From assembly GCF_009830125.1 (NCBI RefSeq), contig NZ_WUPT01000002.1:496001-560000 (forward strand): 64,000 nt of DNA. The letters are read 5' to 3'. Each line of letters begins with the position of its first letter. Position 1 is the stretch's first letter. A program made the position numbers and the translations under genes. This DNA comes from Kangsaoukella pontilimi. GTDB taxonomy: Bacteria > Pseudomonadota > Alphaproteobacteria > Rhodobacterales > Rhodobacteraceae. Shown one piece after another: positions 27,276 to 35,673 of the stretch. The notes beneath the pieces are model-generated. The model was given only the letters and a program-made list of their open reading frames with translations, was not told the DNA's origin and searched no databases.

Positions 27276-28277
27276 ATGATGAAGAGTGACGATCGCATCC
27301 CCGAAATCGCGCTGGACTGGCTTCAGGCGGGTCGAAAGGTGGCGCTGGCCACGGTGATCCGGACCTGGGGGTCGTCGCCTCGCCCTGTAGGGGCACAACT
27401 GGTCATCGACGGTGACATGGCGTTCGAAGGTTCGGTGTCGGGCGGATGCGTCGAAAGCGCGGTTATTTTCGAGGCGGCAGATGCCATGGCCGACGGCACC
27501 TGCCGCCGCCTGTCCTTCGGCGTCAGTGACGAGACGGCCTTCGAGGTCGGTCTCGCCTGTGGCGGCGAGATCGAGGTTCTGGTCGAGCCGCTCGACCTGG
27601 GACAAGGCCCGACCCGTCCCGAACTCGAAGCGCTGGTCGCGGCCCGTGCCGCGCGCGAACCTGTGGTCTGGGAGGTGGACCTGACGAACTGGACCCGCCG
27701 CCTGCTGCCGCGCGACACGGCCGATGGCGAGCTGGAAGAGCGCTTCCGCACCGACCGCTCCGCGCTGGATGGCGACGTCTTCCGGGCGGTGCATAACCCG
27801 CCCCTCCGGCTTGTCGTTGTGGGCGCGGTCCACATAGCGCAACCGCTCGTGTCCATGGCGCGGATGGCGGGCTATGACGTGGTTCTGTCCGATCCCCGCG
27901 ACAGCTTTGCCGCGCCTGCGCGCTTTCCGGGTGAAACCTTTCTGGACGGCTGGCCGGACGAGGCGCTTGAGGCCTATGGCCTCGACCAGAGAACGGCCGT
28001 CGTCACGCTCAGTCACGATCCCAAGATCGACACGCCGGCGCTTGAGAAAGCGCTCGCTTCCGAGGCGTTCTACATCGGCGCGCTCGGCTCGACACGAACC
28101 CACGCCAAACGGGTCGCAGCTCTGACAGAGGCGGGTCTGCCCGCAGATGCCATCGCCCGCATCGACGGGCCGGTGGGCCTCGACATCGGCGCGGTCAGCC
28201 CCGCAGAAATCGCCATTTCGATCATGGCGGAAATGACCGAGCGTCTCCGCCGACCCGACACCCGCAAGGGTGGCTGA
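27276..28277 (+). CDS. XdhC/CoxI-family molybdoenzyme maturation protein
   Basis: A 333-residue protein. The N-terminal XdhC/CoxI domain has TWGSSPRPVGAQLVI, GSVSGGCVESAV and GLACGGEIEVLVEP. The C-terminal Rossmann domain has LVVVGAVHIAQPLVSMARM and FYIGALGSTRTHAKR. These proteins bind molybdenum cofactor and help sulfurate it for xanthine- or CO-dehydrogenase-type enzymes. The next gene is a molybdopterin-binding protein, but no dehydrogenase gene (coxL/xdhB type) lies in the window. It starts at tandem ATG codons. Confidence 0.88.
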   Translation: MMKSDDRIPEIALDWLQAGRKVALATVIRTWGSSPRPVGAQLVIDGDMAFEGSVSGGCVESAVIFEAADAMADGTCRRLSFGVSDETAFEVGLACGGEIEVLVEPLDLGQGPTRPELEALVAARAAREPVVWEVDLTNWTRRLLPRDTADGELEERFRTDRSALDGDVFRAVHNPPLRLVVVGAVHIAQPLVSMARMAGYDVVLSDPRDSFAAPARFPGETFLDGWPDEALEAYGLDQRTAVVTLSHDPKIDTPALEKALASEAFYIGALGSTRTHAKRVAALTEAGLPADAIARIDGPVGLDIGAVSPAEIAISIMAEMTERLRRPDTRKGG

Positions 28278-28290
28278 CCGGTCTCATTAT

Positions 28291-28335
28291 CGGCCCGGAA
28301 ATATCCCAGGGAGCGCGAGGGACAGCGTCCCTCGC
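28291..28335 (-). repeat. Intergenic GGRTATTT element, copy E (inverted)
   Basis: On the minus strand a perfect 9-bp palindrome (gcgagggac / gtccctcgc, 28315-28335) is followed by GCTCCCTGGGATATTTCCGG, the same layout as copies B and D. It lies 14 bases after the XdhC-like stop. Confidence 0.55.
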
Positions 28336-28460
28336 CCGGATAGGATGCGGCAGCATCCGATCACCGCGACCCGCGAAGCGGGGCGCAAAACCTCTGTCCT
28401 TTACAACGCCCTTCCCACAGGTTCTGCTGCCGTCATGCGCGCTGACCAGACCTTCTTCCG

Positions 28461-29477
28461 ATGAAGTTCGGCCCGATCCCTGTGGACCGCGCCCGGGGCG
28501 CAATCCTCGCGCATTCCCTGCGTCTTTCGGACGGCCTACTGAAAAAAGGCACGCGCCTGTCGGACGAGGCGTGCCGCACACTGGCCGAGGCCGGGTTCGA
28601 CGAGGTCATCGTCGCGCAACTCGATCCGGGCGATCTTGACGAAGACGAAGCGGCCGCACGGATCGGGCAGGCGCTTGTCGGGCCTGGGCTAAGCGGGACC
28701 AAGGCGCATGCAGGACGTGTCAATATTGTTGCCGAAGCCTCGGGCGTGCTGGTGGTCGATGCCGGGAAGGTTCACGCTCTGAACGCTTTGGATGAAGGGC
28801 TGACGCTGGCGACACTCGCGCCCTTTGCCCGCATCGAGGCCGGCCAGCTCGCAGCCACCGTGAAGATCATTCCGTATGGTCTGCCGCAATCCGTCATTGC
28901 CGCAGGCGAGGCTGCGCTCATGGGCGCGGTGCTTTCGCTTCATCCGTTCAGAGGGGCGGAGGCGCGACTGGTTCAGACACGGACTTCCGGCATGAAGCAA
29001 AGTGTTCTCGACAAGGGCGAGGCGGCAGTTCGGGCGCGCCTTGACGGTCTGGGAATGAAACTGGCCGCTTCGGAAACCGTGCCGCACGACACGGACGCCG
29101 TCGCCTCCAGCCTTCGCGATAGCGCCGGGGCCGATCTGATCCTCATCCTCGGCGCCTCGGCCACCTCGGACAGGAACGACGTCGTGCCTGCGGCCCTCGT
29201 CACCGCCGGGGGAAGGGTGGAACGGCTCGGAATGCCGGTCGATCCCGGCAACCTTCTCTTCCTCGGGTATCTCAACGATACCCCGGTCGTCGGCCTCCCC
29301 GGCTGTGCCCGATCGCCTGCGCTCAACGGCGCGGATTGGGTGCTTGAGCGGCTCGCAGCAGGCCTGCCCGTCAGCGATGGGAGCATCGCGGCCATGGGCG
29401 TTGGCGGCCTGTTGAAAGAGATGCCGGACCGTCCGCATCCGCGCCGCCGGGGGGCCGGCGGCTCAGGCGCTCACTGA
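28461..29477 (+). CDS. Molybdopterin-binding (MoeA/MogA-like) protein
   Basis: A 338-residue protein with an N-terminal segment MKFGPIPVDRARGAILAHSL as in MoeA-like proteins of the CO/xanthine dehydrogenase maturation group. A Mog-type molybdopterin-binding domain lies at about 180-310 (SGADLILILGASATSDRNDVV, GMPVDPGNLLFLGYL, VVGLPGCARSPALNGADWVL). It probably handles the molybdenum cofactor for the enzyme matured by the upstream XdhC-like protein. A MobA-type nucleotidyltransferase domain, fused in some relatives, is absent. The stop overlaps the convergent transglutaminase gene by 7 bases. Confidence 0.85.
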   Translation: MKFGPIPVDRARGAILAHSLRLSDGLLKKGTRLSDEACRTLAEAGFDEVIVAQLDPGDLDEDEAAARIGQALVGPGLSGTKAHAGRVNIVAEASGVLVVDAGKVHALNALDEGLTLATLAPFARIEAGQLAATVKIIPYGLPQSVIAAGEAALMGAVLSLHPFRGAEARLVQTRTSGMKQSVLDKGEAAVRARLDGLGMKLAASETVPHDTDAVASSLRDSAGADLILILGASATSDRNDVVPAALVTAGGRVERLGMPVDPGNLLFLGYLNDTPVVGLPGCARSPALNGADWVLERLAAGLPVSDGSIAAMGVGGLLKEMPDRPHPRRRGAGGSGAH

Positions 29478-30277
29478 TCCGCGGCTGAAACCTGCACGTC
29501 GACGTCCAACTCCTCGGAACCCGCGCCCTGCGACACGCCGCGAATGAGTGCGGCATCCACCGAATCGAGCCCGGAGCCGATCCGGATGTAATTCTCGTCC
29601 GGGCTGACGCCGTTCGCGGGGTCGAACCCGACCCAGCCCAGCCCCTCTACCCATAGTTCCGCCCAGGCATGGCTCGCCTCGGCGATGCTGCCCTCGGCGT
29701 GTAGATATCCGACGACGTAGCGTGCCGGGATCTCGAGTGTCTGCGCGGCGGCGATGAGGGCATGCGTGTGATCCTGACAGACCCCCGCACCCTTCGCCAA
29801 AGCCTCGCTCGCGGTGGTATGCGAGTCCGTCTCACCCGGCGTGTAGGCGATGGCGTCGCGGATCGCGTTCGCAAGATCATGAGCGGCCTTGAGTGGGCTG
29901 TCGGCACCTTTCGTCGCGCCTTCGGCCAGTTTCGCTAGCGCAGTGTCAGGGCGCGTAAAGCGGGTTGTCCGGAGATAGGCCTCCGGGGGGACGCGTTCAC
30001 GATGACCGCGCAGGACGCCTGACAGGTCGGTCGTCTCCACGGTTCCGGTGACCGTCACCATTACTTCGTCAATGGGACCTGTCACGGTCGACGTCTCGAT
30101 CCAGTCGCCCGCGCCGTTCCGGAAGGCTGATCCCCGAACCGAGCCGGGAATGTCCACGTTCCACTCCGTCGCTATCTGCCCCTCGAATTCGCTCGGCCAA
30201 AGTCTCAGGGACTGAACCACGCGGCGGATCGGCTGATCGAAGCGATAGGTTGTCTTATGCGTGACGTTCAGGCGCAT
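29471..30277 (-). CDS. Bacterial transglutaminase-like cysteine peptidase
   Basis: A 268-residue cytoplasmic protein with the bacterial transglutaminase N-terminal domain (MRLNVTHKTTYRFDQPIRRV) and the catalytic triad in order: Cys in GAGVCQDHTHALIAA, His in ASHAWAELWVEG and Asp in FDPANGVSPDENY. The fold fits a peptidase or amide-bond hydrolase rather than a cross-linker. It is the third gene of an overlapping operon with alpha-E and ATP-grasp proteins (TGATG junction), a conserved set predicted to make and break peptide linkages. The substrate is unknown. Confidence 0.92.
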   Translation of the reverse strand: MRLNVTHKTTYRFDQPIRRVVQSLRLWPSEFEGQIATEWNVDIPGSVRGSAFRNGAGDWIETSTVTGPIDEVMVTVTGTVETTDLSGVLRGHRERVPPEAYLRTTRFTRPDTALAKLAEGATKGADSPLKAAHDLANAIRDAIAYTPGETDSHTTASEALAKGAGVCQDHTHALIAAAQTLEIPARYVVGYLHAEGSIAEASHAWAELWVEGLGWVGFDPANGVSPDENYIRIGSGLDSVDAALIRGVSQGAGSEELDVDVQVSAADQ

Positions 30278-31236
30278 CAGTTTGCCTCCCCGTTCAGGTA
30301 GACGCTTGTGATGATCGACGCCAGTTCACCGATCTCGCGGATCGTACGGGTCAGGAACTCGTGCAGCCCTTCGTCGAACACGTCCTCCACCGATATCTCC
30401 GACAGGTAAGCCACGATCGTCCGGGCGCGGGTCTGCGCCTCGGTCGCCCGGCCATATGCGCGGGCCAGCCGGTCGAGATGCCAGCAGGCCTCTTCCGCGC
30501 AGGTAATCAGCGAACGCGGAGATTTCCGGTTCAGGATAAGGAAATCGGCGATCTTCGCGGGCGTCACTTCACCGCCATAGGCCCAGTTGAAGGCGCGGTG
30601 CGCCGACATGGCCCTGAGGATCGTCCGCCACTGGTAGTTGTCGAGCCCCGATCCGACGAGGTCCACCTGCGGCAGAAGCACGAAATACTTCACGTCGAGC
30701 AGGCGTGCTGTCGAATCCGCGCGCTCGAGATAGAGGCCGATATTCATGAAATCCCAGCCGTCGACGCGAAGCTGCGTGTCTTCGATCGTGCCGCGCATCA
30801 GTGCTGCGCGTTGCAGCGTCCAATCGATCATCTCGTGTTTTTCGATCGAGCTGCGCTCGCGTCTTTTGAGGGCTGTCATCTCCTGATGCGCAGTGTTCAG
30901 CGCATCCCAGGTCTGGCTGGTCAGTGCTGTGCGGACGATACGCCCGTTTTCCCGCGCCGCCTCGAAACAGGAGGCCACCGAGGACGGGTTGTCGCTGTCG
31001 AAGAACAGGTGGCTCTCGATATTGCGCTGCACGGGTTCGCCGTATTTCTGGCGGAAAAGCTGCGCTGTGCCGCTGGCCCTGATGACCGAATCCCATTCGT
31101 TGCGGTAGCCGCCTCCGATATTGGGGATCAGCGCGTTTCGCTGACCGACCTCAAGCAGGCGGGCGTTGGTTTCCGCCCGCTCAATATAGCGGCCGATCCA
31201 GAAGAGGTTCTCTGCGTGTCTCGAAAGTAGGGTCAT
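30277..31236 (-). CDS. Alpha-E domain protein
   Basis: A 319-residue all-helical protein of the alpha-E (formerly DUF403) family: MTLLSRHAENLFWIGRYIER, ETNARLLEVGQRNAL, LQRAALMRGTIEDTQLRVDG, FMNIGLYLERADSTARLLDV and the end ITSVYLNGEAN. No catalytic function has been shown; it is nearly always encoded with a circularly permuted ATP-grasp and a transglutaminase, as here. ATG 31236 overlaps the upstream stop by 4 bases (ATGA), which sets the start within a longer open frame. Confidence 0.93.
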   Translation of the reverse strand: MTLLSRHAENLFWIGRYIERAETNARLLEVGQRNALIPNIGGGYRNEWDSVIRASGTAQLFRQKYGEPVQRNIESHLFFDSDNPSSVASCFEAARENGRIVRTALTSQTWDALNTAHQEMTALKRRERSSIEKHEMIDWTLQRAALMRGTIEDTQLRVDGWDFMNIGLYLERADSTARLLDVKYFVLLPQVDLVGSGLDNYQWRTILRAMSAHRAFNWAYGGEVTPAKIADFLILNRKSPRSLITCAEEACWHLDRLARAYGRATEAQTRARTIVAYLSEISVEDVFDEGLHEFLTRTIREIGELASIITSVYLNGEAN

Positions 31237-32648
31237 TCTGCCATCACCCATGTATCCTTGACGCCGCCGCCCTGGCTTGAGTTCACCACGAGCGAGCCTT
31301 CTGTCAGCGCCACGCGGGTCAGTCCGCCGGGCACCAGTTCGATTCGCTCGCCCACAAGGCAGTAGGGGCGCAGGTCGACATGGCGGGGTGCCACGCCTTC
31401 CTCCACGAAGGTCGGGCAGGTCGAAAGCGACAGTGTCGGTTGTGCGATGTAGTTGCCAGGGTCTTCCTCGATCTTGGCGCGGAAGGTCTCGATCTGAGCC
31501 TTGGTCGATTTGGGTCCGACAAGCATTCCGTAGCCGCCCGAGCCATGCACCTCTTTCACGACAAGTTCCGGCAGGTTGTCGAGAACGTATTTCAGATCGT
31601 CCTTCTTGCCGCATTGCCACGTCGGCACGTTGTTCAGGATCGGCTCCTCGCCAAGGTAGAAGCGGATCATGTCGGGCACGAACGTATAGATCGCCTTGTC
31701 ATCGGCGACGCCGGCTCCGGGCGCCGAGGCGATGGTGATAGCGCCCGAGCGATAGGCATTCATCAGCCCCGGAATACCCAGCATCGAGTCGGGGCGGAAA
31801 CACAGGGGGTCGATGAAGGCGTCGTCGATGCGGCGATAGATGACGTCCACGCGCTTCGGGCCTTCGGTCGTCCGCATGTAAATAAAATCGCCGGAGGCGA
31901 AGAGGTCCTGCCCCTCGACCAGTTCGACACCCATCATGTCAGCCAGGAACGAATGCTCGTAATAGGCCGAGTTGAAATGGCCGGGCGTGAGGATCGCGAT
32001 GGTCGGCTCGCCCTCGCATTTGTCGGGAGCGACGCTGGCAAGCGTCCGCTTCAAGAGCTGCGGATAGCCTTCGACCGGGGCGATACGGTTTTCCTGGAAG
32101 AGCTGCGGGAACATCCGCATCATGATTTCGCGGTTCTCCAGCATGTAGGAAACGCCGGAGGGTGTGCGGCAGTTGTCTTCGAGCACGTAGAATTCGTCGG
32201 GTCCAGTGCGGACAAGGTCGATGCCGACGATGTGGCTGTAGACCCCGCGCGGCGGCTTGAAGCCCACCGCCGCGTGCTCGAATGCTTCGTTGCGGTAGAC
32301 GAGCCGTGACGGGATCTGGCCCGCCTTTACGATCTCGCCACGACCGTAGACGTCGAGCAGGAAGGCGTTGAGTGCACGCGCGCGCTGCTTAATCCCGCGT
32401 TCCAGCTTGCGCCACTCATCGGCCGCGAAAACGCGCGGGAACATGTCGAACGGGATCAGTCGGTCGGGATCGCCGCCCTCGCCATAGACGGCAAAGGTGA
32501 TGCCGATGCGGCGGAACAGTGCCTCGGCTTCGGTCTGTTTGAGGGAGCGGAACTCGGCCGGCATCCCGTCGGCCCATCCGCTTAGCCCTTCGTATGGCAC
32601 GCGCACTTCGCTGCCATCATACATCTCGTTGAAGTAGGCGTTTCCCAT
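31233..32648 (-). CDS. Circularly permuted ATP-grasp protein (peptide-ligase type)
   Basis: A 471-residue protein of the circularly permuted ATP-grasp type 2 family: MGNAYFNEMYDGSEVRVPYE, YVLEDNCRTPSGVSYMLENR (ATP/Mg site), RVDVIYRRIDDAFIDPL, NAYRSGAITIASAPGAGVADDK, and VVKEVHGSGGYGMLVGP, a glycine-rich nucleotide loop. It is predicted to ligate an amino group to a carboxylate with ATP. It heads a three-gene overlapping operon with the alpha-E and transglutaminase proteins. GGGGGAG precedes the ATG. No partner carrying a peptide tag is obvious nearby. Confidence 0.93.
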   Translation of the reverse strand: MGNAYFNEMYDGSEVRVPYEGLSGWADGMPAEFRSLKQTEAEALFRRIGITFAVYGEGGDPDRLIPFDMFPRVFAADEWRKLERGIKQRARALNAFLLDVYGRGEIVKAGQIPSRLVYRNEAFEHAAVGFKPPRGVYSHIVGIDLVRTGPDEFYVLEDNCRTPSGVSYMLENREIMMRMFPQLFQENRIAPVEGYPQLLKRTLASVAPDKCEGEPTIAILTPGHFNSAYYEHSFLADMMGVELVEGQDLFASGDFIYMRTTEGPKRVDVIYRRIDDAFIDPLCFRPDSMLGIPGLMNAYRSGAITIASAPGAGVADDKAIYTFVPDMIRFYLGEEPILNNVPTWQCGKKDDLKYVLDNLPELVVKEVHGSGGYGMLVGPKSTKAQIETFRAKIEEDPGNYIAQPTLSLSTCPTFVEEGVAPRHVDLRPYCLVGERIELVPGGLTRVALTEGSLVVNSSQGGGVKDTWVMAE

Positions 32649-32887
32649 CTCTCCCCCGACATTTTTGTCTTTTTACGCGCATTCGTGTCGAGAGTTAAAG
32701 TAAGTCGATTACGGCAAAGTTCCGCAATGCGGTGCACGCGAGAGCGCCGCGGGGCAATGTTTGATGCTGCAGTGTCGCCGGAACGTGTTTGTTTGCTTAG
32801 GTTTTCGGCAAAGGGAGGTCAATTTAACCAAAAAGCGGGCGGCCTCCCTTCTGCGCGCAGGCATCCCAATCCTTGCGACCTGAGGTG

Positions 32888-33097
32888 TCACGACCCTTCC
32901 GACTTGCCTGATGTGTGCCTTGCGGCCTCGCGCCGGGCAATTTTTAGTTCCTCTCGGGCCGTCTCGGCGGCACCGGCCTCGGCATCCGTCCCGAGAGGCG
33001 CTGCGGCGGGGTGGTTTTCGATCCGGTCGCCCCGGTTTTCGTCGATGGCCTTCTTCACCTGCGGCGCCGTTGCGCCGCTCTTTTTCGTGTCGGACAT
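32888..33097 (-). CDS. Hypothetical small hydrophilic protein
   Basis: A 69-residue protein rich in Lys, Glu, Ala and Arg, with no signal or membrane segment. It begins MSDTKKSGATAPQVKKAIDE and ends with a helical RREAARHTSGKSEGS. AAAGGAG lies 7 bases before ATG 33097, which supports real translation. I do not recognise a family. It is divergent from the MBL exonuclease gene and upstream of the ATP-grasp operon on the same strand with a 239-base gap, so its link to either is uncertain. Confidence 0.6.
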   Translation of the reverse strand: MSDTKKSGATAPQVKKAIDENRGDRIENHPAAAPLGTDAEAGAAETAREELKIARREAARHTSGKSEGS

Positions 33098-33171
33098 ATC
33101 GGTCTCCTTTGACGGAAAACGCGGAGCGGCGCGCCCTGTTCCAATCACGGTTCCGGGCTAGGTCAGGTGCC

Positions 33172-34182
33172 ATGGCTGCGTCTGTCCTGACATTCACCGA
33201 TAGGGGCATCTATTGTCCGGCGGGCGATTTCCACATCGATCCGTGGCGTCCCGTCGACCGGGCGCTCATCACGCACGGCCACGCCGATCATGCGCGGTGG
33301 GGGATGAAACGCTATCTTGCGACCGAGGCCGCCGCTCCTGTCATGCGGCACAGGTTGGGCGACATCGCGCTTCAGACCACGCGCTATGGCGACGTGACCG
33401 AGATCGGCGGAGCGCGGGTCAGCTTTCATCCGGCCGGCCATGTGCCCGGTTCGGCGCAGATCCGGGTCGAGGTTGGCGGGGAGGTCTGGGTCGTCTCCGG
33501 CGATTACAAGGTGGTCGCGGACGGGGTGAGCGAGCCATTCGAGCCGGTCCCCTGCCACAGCTTCATTACCGAATGCACATTCGGGCTGCCCGTCTTCAAA
33601 TGGGACCGGCCCGAGGACGTTGCGGCCGAGGTCAACGCCTGGTGGGCCGCCAACCGCGATGCCGGGCGCTTTTCGGTCTGCGGTGCCTATGCGCTTGGCA
33701 AGGCGCAGCGCATTCTGGCCCATCTCGACGCGTCTATCGGACCGATCCTGACGCATGGCGCCATCGAGAATACGAACGAGGTTCTGCGGGGGCAGGGGAT
33801 CACGTTGCCAGAGACGGTGCGGGTGACACCTGACCTCGACGCCAAGGCCTATCCGGGCGCCTTCGTGCTGGCCACGCCTTCGGCGTTTGGCACCACATGG
33901 ATGCGCCGGTTCCAGCCGGCTTCGACGGCCTTTGCCAGCGGTTGGATGGCGCTGCGCGGCGTGCGCCGCCGCCGTTCGGCGGATCGAGGCTTCGTCATGT
34001 CGGATCACGCCGACTGGGACGGTCTGAACAGCGCCATTGCCGCCACGGGCGCCGAACGGGTCTACGTGACCCACGGATACACAAGCGTCTTCCACCGCTG
34101 GCTGGAAGAGCAGGGCTATGATGCGGGCGTCGTCGAGACCGAATATGGCGGGGACGATGCCGAGGGCGAGGGCGAGATCTGA
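33172..34182 (+). CDS. Ligase-associated MBL-fold DNA exonuclease
   Basis: A 336-residue metallo-beta-lactamase / beta-CASP-like protein resembling the exonuclease encoded with bacterial ATP-dependent DNA ligases (LigC/D type). Metal motifs are ALITHGHADHARWGM, FHPAGHVPGSAQIRVE, VSGDYKVVADG and FVMSDHADWDGL, with a late His in VYVTHGYTSVFHRWL. The ATG follows a GTCAGGTGCC stretch; the ribosome-binding site is weak. The usual neighbours, an ATP-dependent ligase and an Lhr-like helicase, are not in the window. An mRNA-processing role, sometimes annotated, is less likely. Confidence 0.87.
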   Translation: MAASVLTFTDRGIYCPAGDFHIDPWRPVDRALITHGHADHARWGMKRYLATEAAAPVMRHRLGDIALQTTRYGDVTEIGGARVSFHPAGHVPGSAQIRVEVGGEVWVVSGDYKVVADGVSEPFEPVPCHSFITECTFGLPVFKWDRPEDVAAEVNAWWAANRDAGRFSVCGAYALGKAQRILAHLDASIGPILTHGAIENTNEVLRGQGITLPETVRVTPDLDAKAYPGAFVLATPSAFGTTWMRRFQPASTAFASGWMALRGVRRRRSADRGFVMSDHADWDGLNSAIAATGAERVYVTHGYTSVFHRWLEEQGYDAGVVETEYGGDDAEGEGEI

Positions 34183-34262
34183 GTCCTGTCAGCGCTCTGC
34201 CTGAATAGGAATGCGCTTTCCACGATTTCGCGCGTCGAAACCCTGAGGATCATGCGCGCGAG

Positions 34263-34278
34263 CCGCTTGATTTCGATC
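34263..34278. repeat. Small palindrome upstream of TbpB-like lipoprotein gene
   Basis: cttgat ttcg atcaag, a perfect 6-bp stem with a TTCG loop, lies 75 bases before the lipoprotein gene. An AT-rich stretch with TATATATGCAAAA and TATACT follows, where a promoter is likely. It may be an operator or a leader hairpin. Confidence 0.4.
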
Positions 34279-34352
34279 AAGCACTATATATGCAAAAATG
34301 TGTATACTCTCATTGTTGCTGGGCGTTTTCGTCTGTCGATAAGGGGGGTAAG

Positions 34353-35537
34353 ATGGCGAAGAATTTCTGGCCGATTGGGCAGCGAAGTGCCTTGTCGCGG
34401 TGCGCACCATTCGTCCTGCTCATGTCCTTGTCTGCCTGCGGTGGGAGCATCTCGGGTCTAGGCGAGTTTCTCGATTGCCTGGGCAGGCTCGGTATGTGCG
34501 GACCGCCGGCTTCGGGCACGGGCGGCTCTTCTGGCGGAGGTGGCGGTACCTCTTCTCCGCCACCGTCAGAGCCGGAAGACCCACCTGAGCCACCCCCACC
34601 CAGCACCGTAAGCCAACTCAACATCCTCGGCCTGAACGGAAAGGTGTACGAGACACCAATATATTTGAACAGCACCACAACGGTTGTCGCCAGAAGAAGC
34701 GACCGCGATAGCCCTACAAGCGTTTGGGCCTCCGAGTTCGGGGGGACCCTGCAAGTGGGAGGGTATCAGACGGAGGACCCCGCACTGACCGATGTGCTCG
34801 CAGTTCGAACGAGCGTTGGATACACGGCGCTATATGCGCGGAATTTCGAGATCAATCTAAGTCTCGCGGACCGCATCGACGAAGAAGGCGGGGCGACGGA
34901 CACATTCGCGGGAACTCTCGCCTTCGAATACCAACAGGATGGAGTGTGGTCGCAATCCAGCGTGCCGATCAACGTCACGCTTTTTAATCTCGACGGACCG
35001 GAGGGACTTGGACCCGGCTATTCTACATATGCCTTCTGGACTGCCGAGTTCGAACCCTTTCTGGGAGAAGATGCATCGACGGTTTTTGGAGCGACCATCT
35101 TGGGTCGCTCGACGGGGCTTTACAACAACCCCGGCACCGGCTCGGCATCCTACAGCGGGCGCATGCAAGGCGAGTATTACGCCGCGGGAAGTGCCGCTGC
35201 CGCAGTCGACGGACAGGTGAACTTCACGCTCGACATTGCCGAGCAGACGATATCCGGGCGTGTCTCTTCCATACAGACTCCTAAGGGGCAGCTGAACGAT
35301 ATCGAGTTCGAGCCCCGCACCGGGTATCCGCCTCCTTCTCCGCCGCCCTATTGGCACACGCCTTACAACGGGCCTGCGGTAAGTGTTCCCGGTACAGGGG
35401 ACGCCGGCGCGCCGGAGATGAACGGCTGGTATTCTATGCTGCCATACAGGCAGGACCAGTCCGAGATCGGTGGCGTTTTGTCCGTGACGGATCAGTCAAA
35501 CCTGATGATCGGCGGCATGATCACCCGAAAGGAATAG
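34353..35537 (+). CDS. TbpB-like surface lipoprotein
   Basis: A 394-residue lipoprotein. The signal ends with lipobox LSAC (in FVLLMSLSACGGS), followed by a Gly/Ser and Pro-rich linker (SSPPPSEPEDPPEPPPP). A beta-rich domain follows with repeated Gly-X-Phe/Tyr patterns (TLQVGGYQTEDP, ASYSGRMQGEYYAAGSAAAA) and a C-terminal end GGVLSVTDQSNLMIGGMI. This resembles the barrel domain of transferrin-binding-protein-B-like lipoproteins. An AAGGGGGGTAAG ribosome-binding site precedes ATG 34353. No Slam or TonB receptor gene is adjacent. Base composition is more AT-rich than its neighbours, which may point to transfer. Confidence 0.75.
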   Translation: MAKNFWPIGQRSALSRCAPFVLLMSLSACGGSISGLGEFLDCLGRLGMCGPPASGTGGSSGGGGGTSSPPPSEPEDPPEPPPPSTVSQLNILGLNGKVYETPIYLNSTTTVVARRSDRDSPTSVWASEFGGTLQVGGYQTEDPALTDVLAVRTSVGYTALYARNFEINLSLADRIDEEGGATDTFAGTLAFEYQQDGVWSQSSVPINVTLFNLDGPEGLGPGYSTYAFWTAEFEPFLGEDASTVFGATILGRSTGLYNNPGTGSASYSGRMQGEYYAAGSAAAAVDGQVNFTLDIAEQTISGRVSSIQTPKGQLNDIEFEPRTGYPPPSPPPYWHTPYNGPAVSVPGTGDAGAPEMNGWYSMLPYRQDQSEIGGVLSVTDQSNLMIGGMITRKE

Positions 35538-35673
35538 CCGCGCCACCTGGCGGTTTGAGACCGGCGGGCAGCACCAAGCCAGTCGGGTGAATCGGATGGA
35601 CAGAGTTCTCACGCGGCTTTCACCCCGGCCCCGTTTCCGCTAGAAGGCGGACAACCAGAAAACGAGGCACGAC

